NCBI RefSeq assembly: GCF_036373705.1
Contig: NC_089864.1
Coordinates: 1,978,501-2,042,500 of the forward strand
Reading direction: 5' to 3'
Source: Amia ocellicauda
Lineage: Eukaryota > Chordata > Actinopteri > Amiiformes > Amiidae
Length of the DNA stretch: 64,000 bases
In this document: positions 52,742 to 63,299 of the stretch, one piece after another
How positions within the stretch are numbered: position 1 is the stretch's first letter
Layout: every line of letters begins with the position of its first letter
Position numbers and translations under genes: made by a program
Notes under the pieces: model-generated
Seen by the model: only the letters and a program-made list of their open reading frames with translations
What the model was told of the DNA's origin: nothing
Databases searched by the model: none

Positions 52742-53733
52742 TCACCCAAGTCCTCCTGAAAACAATTTAAGAGAAAAGCTGTTAAATTGTGTCAACATAT
52801 CAGCATTGATAAATCCACTAAACTCCTCAATTATTTCCACACTTACCTCTACCTGAGAGTCAGATGAGGGAGATGCTGGTGGCTGGAGCAGATCAATAGT
52901 ATCCCCCTGAACTGTACATAAGACAGGCATGTGAACTACATACAATTATTTTATACTGGGCAATCAAAACAATTGATATGATATTACCCTGTACATAAAG
53001 GGTGGAAATCGAGCTGCCACCAGGGTCAGAACTGACTGCCCCCTTGACCCCCTCCATTATAGGCCTTCCTTTATTGTTGGCCAGTGCCAACTCCTCTGCC
53101 TGTGAAAATGTAGCAGGGGGTGGCCCTCCTCCAGTTTTCACTATGTCTGCCTTTTTTCTGTTTGCTGTGAACACATGAATAGGCTATTATAAGTGTAGGC
53201 TACGATCCACATATATACTGTGTATTAATGATGAGAAATATTAATACACGCCACTTGATATAATATTTTTATATTTCATCCGGACTTGTTGCAAGGTGTG
53301 CTTTCCACTGGGGCTGCAGCTGAAATGATTGTTAGTTATTCTGAACACAATGACATTACATTCATCCAGGCAGCCCTACAGCCTGGGTGCTTTAGTAGAT
53401 CTTAATTCATTAACATTGAGTAACGGGTCAATTTCAGAGATGTGGCCCATGTGTAGGCTATAATTGAAGTATCCTAAGTGTCTTCACATATTTAGATTAT
53501 TTTACTCAATCATATTACAAATAAAAGAAGAGTCCGAAAGACAAGATAGAGAACATATGACAAGAACTCTGTTCTTATGAATTTACTCTGTCAGCAATGC
53601 CCTGCCAACAAGCCTACCTGGTGTTGTTGGCCGCCACGGTGTTAGACTTAGCTGTTAACCTCTCTTTAAATTCCTCAAATCCAGACATTATCAGCATGCA
53701 TTCCTCCATGGAAAAATCCGGAGCCGGAGCCAT
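52742..53733 (-). pseudogene. Harbinger Myb/SANT-like accessory protein, partial
   Basis: The start at 53733 gives MAPAPDFSMEECMLIMSGF followed by EEFKERLTAKSNTVAANN, an N-terminal Myb/SANT-like helix region. Farther on, 53174-52893 encodes NRKKADIVKTGGGPPPATFS and EELALANNKGRP, the basic linker typical of Harbinger Myb-like proteins; 52945-52742 gives a C-terminal VQGDTIDLLQPPASPSS. The middle of the DNA-binding domain is not intact between 53600 and 53180. The protein normally brings the transposase to the element ends in the nucleus. Confidence 0.7.
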
Positions 53734-53825
53734 TGTGCAAAACCACATGCAGTTTTACAACTCCAGTTGAGTTAACACCGAGTCAACTAAGCGACATCTT
53801 AATTACCTTCGTAGTACCATTTAAC

Positions 53826-56800
53826 ACCAGTGTAGGCAATCAGAGTTTGTCAACCCTGACAAGTTTTAATCCTGAAGTAGCTAAACTGGCCATGCCACGT
53901 GAGTTAGGAAAAGGAAGTTATGTTTTTTTTTTAAATAACTCGTTTTAGGTAGAACTTCTGTGCTGTCCGCTATGGAAATGTTCAGTTTAAAACAAAAACT
54001 TAAACCGCAAATGCAAGGCTTGATTGAGCTCCTGACATATTCTGTCCGATCGCAAAAATTGTTCCCCGTCCAACTCATCTGGATCCTTCAATAAAGGTCA
54101 GCCTGGGCAGCTTCGTGCCGGGGACTCCGATCCCACAGCAAATGTAGCCGAGTCTGCCGGAAATCACGTGGTGCTGGAACTCGGGCTTCTAAGAAGTCAC
54201 GTGTCTTCACAGAACAGAAAGCAAATGTGGCAGACGCATTGCCCATGACAAAAAACACAGTTCATTTAAACATGAACAATTACAGCGTAAACTACCCAAG
54301 AGGTTTAACACAATTGTTGTCCTTCGCCACAGTAGTACACTTTTAGTATTACTTCGGTCTCTGTCCTCTTCACTCTGGTTAAAGGTTCCTTATGTGCCTG
54401 TTTTGTGTGTAATCAGAAGTCAGAGTTCTGTCTGAAAACACAAACCCCACAGTATTCAATGTAATTGTTTCTCATTATTTATTTTGTTATTTTTATTACT
54501 ATTTTATCGTTTTTTATGAATAAGGAATTGCCAATAATTTGGATTGAACTTTCTTATACATCATAGATTTTGTTAAATTTGTTAAACGCAGACAATGCTA
54601 AAGGGTCTAATCTAGAATTGTATATCTATGGTGTTGACAATGCTGTTCAATCTTTCATTCTGTTGAATACATTGATGTTCGCCTCCGCAAACTAGGGCAG
54701 TAGTTACAGTAGCGATTTCCCTCCATCCTAAGATACCCCTCTTGATCTCGGCGGCGTCTCTGCTGATTTCTCAGAGCTGAGTGATGACGTGCAGTTCGCG
54801 GACGCATCGTTTTGGTGTCCGCATGGAATCGGCTCTTTTGCGCGGCGCTCAGGACTGGTACCAGCCTGCAGGCAGTACATGTTTTGCTATATAGGCTGCA
54901 TACCTGGCATCTACTGGTTACAGTCCACACGGGACACGTTTCTCCACTTTTCCTACATGAGTATGGCAAGCCGTCATTTATGATATTGCTTTGTCAGCCG
55001 ATTAGCCCTTATAATACGAAAGGTCACAACTTGTTGTTTCATTTGATATACGATAAATGCATATGGCACAAACTATCAAGGAGAAACACACAAATAAACA
55101 AGTACTATTCCAGTAGAGAAGGGCAATACCGCTGAGGCTGTTCAGTATGCAATGCCATTTGAGTCAATATTAAATAAATAAATACATAAATACGACTATG
55201 AAATAAATCCTGAAATAAATAAATGAGACTAAATATATAAATATATGAGTCAATATATAAATAAATAGTTGTTTTTTTAATTATGTTTTTCATAATGCTA
55301 CATTTATTTAGTTCAAGGCACTTTTATTTCATAATGCCACTTTTCCTTTTGGTATATTGTGTGTGTCAAGTGTGGTAATACAGTAGTGACTTCTAACAAT
55401 GAGTTCACCACCATAATAAATACAAGGTTAACAGATGTACCAACTACTGTTGAAAAAGTATTCAATGCTGAATTAATAGAAGAAGCCCCACAAAAGTGTG
55501 AGTGATGGGGTGGCCGGGAATGGAGGCTCAAAGATAGAACCACAGGTAACAAAATCAACACTTTTATTGAAGAAACACAAAGTTTATGTCACAAAGACAC
55601 TTTCATGTAGCTTATGAACTGAGACAGGTTAAGCAATGTTACTCGTAGCCCTTTCATCAATGTTTGACCAAATTTTGATATTGCAGATGTCAGAAAAAGA
55701 ACATCACAGGTGATGTGAATGGTATTGGGAAGTTATATAAAATATAAAGCTTGGGTATGAACTGCTGATATGTTTGAACAGTAAACCAGATTTTGCGAGA
55801 GGTCCCGAGGTCCTGCGCAATTCATACTGCGTATTTAGCTTAACGTGAATTGGAAATTGATTGTCTTCAGTTAAACGGCTGTTATTTTGTATAGGACTGG
55901 TATGTGTGAGTTAGAGCCCTGCGTTTCACCTCGAGCCCCGACTTATTGACGCCCCTCGGGCCGGGGGGCTTCAGGCCAATTTTCACGTCATAGTTCACAC
56001 GCGGGGAGGGCATCGTCCTGTTTTAGGCTCCTCCTTCTTTTTATATTTTAGACATTAATTAATTAAAAGAAACTATGAGAAGTTGATGATGGTAAAACAA
56101 AGGCAGAAAGACGATGTATAACCCATCACACTGACACGCATGACACAGTCTGCTCATGCACAACACGAGAGCTACCGCGCCTGCGCAGACCGGCTCGCCC
56201 GGAGTTCGCGTCTTCCGCGCAGCTGGCAGATACAGAAGAAGCAGGACTGACTGAAACCACTGTGGACGCCGGGCTTGTTGTGCGCCAGGCTCTGTACGAG
56301 ACTGCTCTTAAGACCAGGAGGCTGTCTTGTTTCGTTTGATTGGACTTCACTTCATTAGTCTAACTGTTGGAAACTCTTGCCCATCAGAATGGCCTTGTTC
56401 TGTGTGACGATTGATGTTTGAGGTCAGATAACCTGCGTGTTTTATTAAGTGTTCAGATCGAGCAGCAGAGCAGCCAGGTCAGCTCGTCAAAATGCCTTTT
56501 TACTGTGGTGCTGATAATGAACATTTAAACTAACATTGTGTGAGATGCTTGAAGTGTTTTAAATCTATGGATTTTATGGTAGGCAAGTCAAGTGTTGATT
56601 TGAGAGGCTAAATTGATCAAACGTGATCAACTCACTGTCGGCCGCTTGGTCGTCACTTTAAAAAACAAAAACTTTAATTTAACAATCAAAAAATTCTCCA
56701 CACATTTTTCTAAATTAACTTAATAAAGAAATGAAAATAAATAACTACTTTTACATTAAAAACAAAACTGAATTAATGGCTGCAACAGTAATATAGGCTG

Positions 56801-58187
56801 TGTAACGGGCTCCAGTGGGACTCTGGCCGAGATTGTGATCAGCTGTCGGACAAGGGCCGGGCCAGTGTCCTGACAAAATGATCTTCCCTCCCCGGTGTCT
56901 GAAAACAATGGGCTACCGTCTGGAATGAGCTGTCCCGACTGAAAATATTAAGTGCCAATCTAGTCATTTATACAATTTGGGCACAAATGGTTACGTTTTA
57001 AGTACAGCAAGACATGTTAAGCCCTTTCAACATTTAGCGCATTCGACATTAAGCGCATTCAACATTAAGTGCATTTCGACTTTACATGAAAATTATGTTT
57101 TTTTGAATAATTGTATACATCCAGTCTTTTGTGTACCAGTCTTGGTGGTGCCTGTCTTGTCATAAATAAAGCTTGGTCATAAATGGTTACGTTTAAAGTA
57201 CAGTAAACCATGTTAAACTCTTTCCACATGAAGTGATATTCACATATATGCAGCGCTAAACGTCATAATCAATTGTTAATGTTACTTAAATGTTTCCATA
57301 CTTTATTGATGGCATTAGGAAGTTTCCAAATGTAAACATACACAGTTAGAAAAGTAATGGTCATGTGTAAAGCACATCAAGCTTTTGTCAGCGTTAGGCC
57401 TTTTAGAATACTTGTCTGGTTGCGTTGTCAAGTGCCTTGTCCCAGGAATTTAACATACAAAGAAAACTGTGACGTCGTTTTCTTCAAGATAAAATTGAGG
57501 AACCATAGAAACGCCTTGATAATTTATGGAAAATAAAATTGATTAAAACATCTAATGAATCTCTTGCGTACCCCCTTCATAAGTCTAACACACAAACACA
57601 TGCACTTTCACTTTATTAATAAATCACAATTTACTTTTATTTTTGGTACTTGAGAACTCTTGAAAGTAGCTACTTTTTTTTTTTTTTACTTTACTCAAGT
57701 ACTGTTTGAATGGGAGACTTTTTACTTTTACTGGAGTAAGTTTTTGAAAGAATATTTGTACTTTTTACACCTCTGAATTTGGATGCCAATGAAATCACTG
57801 CTATAGTTTGTAGGAATGACCACCATGTAAAGGTTTTATTACAAGTCTCTCCGTGGAAACACACGCAGCTACGAGACTCTCACAGTTTAGTGACATGCAG
57901 CACTGCAGTGGCAGTGATCATGGACAGTAGTATACAGTACCCTGGAGTAGAGGTCTTCACGGGTCCACCCGAACCCGAGGACCCGCACGGAGCAAGGAGG
58001 AAAACAAGCAGTAATACAAGATGTTTCGTAAATATGTTTTTTCCTGCAATCTTTGGGTAAAACCATTTTCACATTCATGTTGACGCGAAGTCTACTAAAA
58101 GTGAATCTGAAACCGGTGCTGAAGTGCTAGAAACAGCAGGTTCCCTATCGGTGCTTTCGTTCCCGCAGGCCGTGTGCGCCGCCTGCC
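53826..58187. other. Spacer upstream of receptor gene E
   Basis: No gene is recognised. Contains a block like 30365-30480 (53938-54065), a repeat unit shared with 25025-25110 (55505-55570), and an inverted copy of the 35148 repeat family (about 56905-56955). The minus ORF 54969-54655 is Cys- and Arg-rich (CQVCSLYSKTCTACR) but not assignable. Confidence 0.45.
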
Positions 58188-59145
58188 ATGTGGCCTCGAC
58201 CGCCGCTCTGCCTCGCCGCGCTGCTGCTGTTCACACGGGAGCTGCAGGGTGAGTACAGCGCACTGTGGAGGGCGACCGGGGCCAACATTAGCATGAACGT
58301 GATTATGAACATGAAGATGATTATGAAGACGAACATGAAGAGGATTATGAGCTCTGGATAGGACAATACGCGCACTGGTCCCGCCCACCAGCTCTGATTG
58401 ACAGTGCAATGTTTTGTCACATCGGAAAAAAAAAAGAAACACAAGAGACGCTACGAAATGTAGAAGCGCATTGAGACAAACGGGAAATAAATATATACAT
58501 GTTGAAACGAATGCATGTATAAATACATGTTAAATAAATAAACAAATAAATAGATGAATACATACATAGATAAATATACCTAAACAACATCATCCATACA
58601 TCATAATTTGGACAGAAAATCGCAGTGATGAAGATGAAGATGCAGACTGTGCGCATAGACAGTGGTCGGCAGTCAGACGCAGAGCGATGGCGGACACGTG
58701 GTTCAATGAAGTTAAAACTCAATAGTTTCCATATCGTGTTTAGTTTGTTTTTATTCGGGAAATTTACAGACACGTCTACTCGCTCACACGGTATCTATAG
58801 ATAAAGGGACGTGTTAGATTAAGTCCTAGATTTGACTAGGCTTTATACAATGTGTTGTGGAGCTATAGTACACACACATAAAGACATAGCAAGACTGTAT
58901 TCATACTCGAACCCGCTCTCCACGTCACAATGCACATTCACCGCAGCGCCATAGCGAGGCTCCAGTACTGGTTAAAGCGCACGACTGTGAGACTGGAGGA
59001 CTGGAGGACTATCCAAGCTTACATTTTAAATACATACACAGAGAACATAAATGCACGATTATACAAATACATGGACATTTAGGGCTTTCTATTTATTTAT
59101 TCATCTATTTATTCATCTATTTATTTATTTATTGTGTATTAGTTT

Positions 59146-59222
<77 letters not shown>

Positions 59223-62200
59223 TATTTGTATTTACATTTCTCAATGCGCTTCTACCTTTCGTAGCGTCTCTTGTATTTCTTTTTTTTTCGATGTGACAAA
59301 ACATTGCACTGTCAATCAGAGCTGGTGGGCGGGACCAGTGCGCGTATTGTCCTATCCAGTGCTCATAATCATGTTCATCTTCATAATCCTCTTCACGTTC
59401 GTCTTCATAATCATCTTCATAATCATGTTCATAATCACGATCATCTTAATTTTGGCACTGATCACCCTGCATAGCGCACACCACCAGCCTGTGTAGCTTT
59501 CAGCACTGGAAGGGTGGACATTAATGTGTCTTTATTATTTATACATGTATTTGTCAATTAATGAAGTATTGAATTAGGTTGTCAGTTCAATAACCCATTT
59601 AGCGCTTTGCCAATTGATCTTTCAATGTCCCCAAGGTGCGCTCCTGGTGGTCAGTCAAGTGTGGGTCAGATACCGGCAGGACAGGGCAAACAATCGGGCG
59701 GTTCGGCGAAGTCGGTGACTCAGCAGTTTCCTCTGGACTGAACCGGCTCGTCCGTCTCTGTGCGGCTCTTCGAGCATCTACCGTCTAATGACTCGATGCC
59801 AATCAGAAACCTTTCAGAAACCTATACTGTGCTATTGCTGATGAGTTTATTAATGCAATTAGTTTAGTAGTTCACTACGTTTCCAATGCATGTTAATGTC
59901 TGTGCTTATCGTTGCCACTGGATCCGGCACGATCATTTGTAGTCTGTCATCCGAAAAGTTGCCCGTCATGGACAGGCACTTTGGATCCGTTAAAACCTCA
60001 CAAAGTACATAATGTTACCTATTTGCTGAAATCTAAAGGTTGCAAAACGTTAAACGCATCTTCAGACGTTTTGGAAACTCACGACTGCGCTTCGATGTAG
60101 GTCCTAAAACAGGATCAGTTATGTCTATGAGGGTAAATAAGCTTCATGCTGCTACTCTATAGCGCTTTCATACGTCTTCCTCCCGAAAAACCTGTAAAGT
60201 CTTCTGCCTGTCTTTAAATACCTGCGGTCTGCATATTTGACGCGGTGAACTGGATGAAGTATACAGAGTTCCTGTATTGTAAAAAGTCGGATTTTTGAGT
60301 ACAACACAATACAACAACGATCGGATCTCGTTAATACATCCCGCCCCTGAGGTGATTTGCTAGGCAGCGTGCTGACTGTTTCAGCCTGGGTACAAGTCTG
60401 CTCACTTTCCCAGTGAAATCTGAAGCTCCATCCGTGGCAATACTGATCAGATATTTGGACAAAAGCAGGTTTGGATGAAACAAGCAGTCGTGTTTGTGAC
60501 ACAGTGCCAGCGTTGGGCTGCAGTGTCTTGGAAACAAGATAATTACTCTCTCCCTTTCTCTCTCTCTCTCCCAGTGTCCTCCTCTCCTGTCCAACTGTCT
60601 GTATCAGTGGGAGACTCTGTGTCTCTGCCCTGTGATGGAGCTGCAGCTGCTGGGATCCCTGAGGAGAAAATGCACATCAAGTGGAAAACCTCCAGACCGG
60701 TCCTGGATTCAATCTATGGTAGAGCCTATCCTGGCCAAGGCTTCGAGGACAGAGCTGAGGTCTCCAGAGAGAAGATCAGACAGGGGGACTTCTCTCTGAC
60801 CATTAAAAGCACCCTGCTCTCTGACGAAGGCCTGTACGACTGCTATTACAGAGGCAGAGACATCATGGAGTTTCTGGGAAACGTCAAACTCACTGTGACA
60901 AGTAAGGACACGACCTGCTTTCCATCCGTATAATTGTTCTAAATTAATTACAAATACAAAACAGAAAATAATTGAATGCAAAAGTCATCACCCACTTCAG
61001 TCAGTATTTGGTAGAGGCACATTTGGATAAGTCTCTACCAGCTTTGCACATCTAGACACAGCAATTTGTGCCCATTATTCTTTGCTAGTTGGTTTGGGAC
61101 CTTTGGTGAACAACTTTAGCTAAGATTTGATTAAATCAAAGAGACAATTTTTTTTCATCAATGGCTTTTGTTTTTCCCCTCTCCCATAAAGGCTACTGTT
61201 GTGAAGCACCCGGGCCATTGTTGCAGTAGCACAAAGCCTCCCAGCTCAGCTGTGGAGGACTGTAACTCTTTAGAGTTGCCATAGGCCTCTTGGTGGCCTC
61301 CCTGACTAGTGCACTTCTTGCCCAGATCCTCAATTTATGAGGACAGCCTGATCTGGGCAGATTCACAAGTCACAGCCATATTCTCTCCATGTCTTAATAA
61401 TGGACTTTACTGTGCTCCGGGGCATATTCAGTGCCTTGGAAATGTTCTTATATCCGACCCCTGATTGGTTCTTTTGAAAGCCACTGTATTTTTTTAACTA
61501 TTGTTGCTGTTTACCATGTCTGAAACAAGGGAGTGGTGCAGAGCCTGCTTTTCTCAATAACCATAGAGATATATAATAGAGATATATAATGCTTTGTTTT
61601 AGTTAATAATATTTGTAAAGGTACATTAAGGATTGATGTAGTTTTCTGTAGTCAATAATGGAACTTTTAGGGTATTTTGATAACACTGTGCCTCTTGGAA
61701 ATAAAGGTTCGACTCACGACGGCTCTCCAGGATCCACTTAGGTCATAAGTGCGGGGGTTGCCTATACTGTACCTCACTGGACTGGGAATGTAAAAAATGT
61801 TACTGAGAGTCTACAGTAAATTACTTAGTATGTCTGTGTGGTCCAGGGGCATAGGAGTGCGTGAAGCACTGCAAAGGGGCTGAACAACAGTTGAATTATT
61901 ACTGCAGAGCTTAGCAGCACATCTGTATGGCCAGGATAGAGATTTTCTGTAGTTTCCAGTTGCTGCTGTCACTCCAGCTGTGCCCGTTTCAGTTTCACAT
62001 CTCGCTCAGGTTGTTGTCTCTCAAACATGACTCTCCAGCACACCCACCCGCCTCTCCACATTTCTCCTGTGGCCTTCATTATTGCTGTCTTTATTCTGTC
62101 TCTCCCTGTCTTGTGTTTCAATCACAGCCTGTATGTCTATAAATCCAAATGCTATTCCAGGGTCAGTTCCACTCAGAGCAGCGCAGTCAGTTCACTGTAA

Positions 62201-63235
62201 TGAAGCGGATGTGTCCCATGGTGACATCACTGTCTGTCCCGTCCCCCTCAGGCCGCATTGAGAGCGTCAGTGTGCCGGCTGGCGGGGACCTCTCTCTGCC
62301 CCTCTACACCCGGGAGCCAGTGGAGCTGCTGTTTGGAGGCACTGTGCTGTTCCCACAGAGCCCAGAGCCCAGGATGGCAAAGCTAGTGGCAGGTCCAGAT
62401 GAGCCCGGTCCTGGGGATGAGCTGAGAGTTTCAGTGTGGGGTGAGAGTCTCATAGTGCGCAGCCTGACAGCAGCTGACCAGGGCCAGTACACAGTGAGGG
62501 ACAACAGGACCAAACGGGCCATCAGCACCGTCTCTGTGTCTGTGTCTGAGGAAGGTGAGCTGAGAGTTTAGACTGCATTTTATACATCCTGTTCCTAGAA
62601 GTGCCTATCTTCAGATGTACTATTTGTTGTCAAAATATACAGTAAAATATTGCTGTTGCAGTAGGGGGCTGTAGTAACAGTGCAGTAGAATAGTGTTGTT
62701 ACAATATGGGGCTGTAGTAACAGTGCAGTATAATAGTGCTGTTAAAATAGGGGGGCTGTAGTAAGAGTGCAGTATATTTGGTGCTGTTGATTGTCATGTC
62801 ATGATGTATGGATGATTAGGCCCCAGCATACAGACCTTCTCAGTTTTACTTCCGCACAAACAACATACAATCACAGACACATCTAGACAGACAGACACAG
62901 GCTGATGCACATGAGTGTGTTTGTGGCTGAGAGGGTCTCTTGTCGCACACCAGGCTGTCTGAGAGGCGTCAGTCCGGCTCACTCAGAAGACTGCTGTTGT
63001 CAATGTGACCACAATGCTGCTCTGTTTCCCTGCAGACCCCAGTCCCTCTGCATCGTCTCCTGCAGCTGCAGCTGTGACTCTTGGTGTGATTCTAGCTGTG
63101 ACTGCTGTCTGCACTGTGACTACACTGATCATGTGTCTGAAGAGGAAAACTGTTTTGAAGACACTGGGCTTGAGACGTTATCCTGGCAATGAGACAAAAG
63201 AAGCGCAATACACAGAGGCCAACAGCCTCCATTAA
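58188..63235 (+). CDS. IgSF receptor E: V domain, cysteine-less second Ig domain, TM, tail
   Basis: Four exons: 58188-58248, 60575-60901, 62252-62554 and 63036-63235, all phase 1, give 296 residues. Exon 1 is a signal peptide (MWPRPPLCLAALLLFTRELQ). The V-type domain has [22 protein letters not shown] and GLYDCYYR with the canonical pair. The second Ig-like domain reads LSLPLYTRE and GQYTVRDN at the two cysteine positions and contains no Cys. The last exon gives AAAAVTLGVILAVTAVCTVT and LIMCLKRK, then a tail with AQYTEANSLH. The single tail tyrosine is not in a standard ITIM. It is the closest relative of gene B, including a conserved stretch of intron before the last exon. The function is unknown; a cell-surface immune receptor or ligand role is inferred from domains and MHC linkage. 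Confidence 0.88.
58255..58510. repeat. Left arm of a large inverted repeat in gene E intron 1
   Basis: Contains gataggacaatacgcgcact, ggtcccgcccaccagctctg and gagacgctacgaaatgtaga. The reverse complement occurs at 59215-59475. It begins a few bases after the first-exon donor. Confidence 0.85.
59149..59217. repeat. (TA)n microsatellite
   Basis: About 68 bases of TA repeat adjoining the right inverted-repeat arm. Confidence 0.95.
59215..59475. repeat. Right arm of the inverted repeat
   Basis: Contains cagagctggtgggcgggacc and agtgcgcgtattgtcctatc, the reverse complement of the left arm, with about 90% identity by eye. The intervening spacer is about 700 bases. Confidence 0.85.
59476..60574. 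other. Rest of gene E intron 1
   Basis: No further exon is recognised. The frame is open for 100 bases before the V exon, with an ATG at 60475, which could provide an alternative but non-signal start; the spliced leader at 58188 is preferred. Confidence 0.45.
60902..62251. other. Intron 2 of gene E
   Basis: Contains a stretch near 60985-61480 that resembles a decayed Tc1-type 3' region (for example ttggtagaggcacatttgg and gcccattattctttgctagt), but no transposase motif is preserved. The rest shows no feature. Confidence 0.4.
62655..62775. repeat. Minisatellite shared with gene A intron
   Basis: About three units of 45-47 bases built on ggggctgtagtaacagtgca. It lies in the intron between the second Ig exon and the TM exon, the same position as in gene A (22785-22856). 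Confidence 0.85.
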
Positions 63236-63292
63236 TACATTAATATGTATTTTTAAATAAGATACCAAATACCTTCACTTTAAGTGTATCAA

Positions 63293-63298
63293 AATAAA
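63293..63298 (+). terminator. Poly(A) signal for gene E
   Basis: AATAAA lies 58 bases after the gene E stop codon and could be its 3' processing signal. Confidence 0.45.
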
Positions 63299-63299
63299 C

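Larger units (their letters stand above)
50679..53825. mobile_element. Harbinger (PIF/Harbinger) DNA transposon, degenerate
   Basis: The region contains a plus-strand broken transposase and a minus-strand Myb/SANT-like gene, the two-gene layout of vertebrate Harbinger elements. The left end has ctgcactacaaagcgaggta and the right end, in reverse, ggtactacgaaggtaatta, which look like diverged terminal inverted repeats. Exact borders and target duplication are not clear. Confidence 0.75.

Noticed and set aside
54655-54969. Cys/Arg-rich minus-strand ORF that might be a zinc finger
   Set aside because: Cysteine spacing fits no zinc-finger type I know; the plus strand is also open, suggesting chance or relic.
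60475-60574. In-frame ATG upstream of the gene E V exon as the start
   Set aside because: The stretch lacks a signal peptide and crosses a polypyrimidine tract and acceptor; the spliced leader at 58188 fits in phase and type.
15303-63235. Butyrophilin, tapasin or classical MHC genes
   Set aside because: No IgC1 domain with its cysteine-tryptophan pattern, no B30.2 domain and no MHC alpha domains are visible; only V-type and cysteine-poor Ig-like domains.
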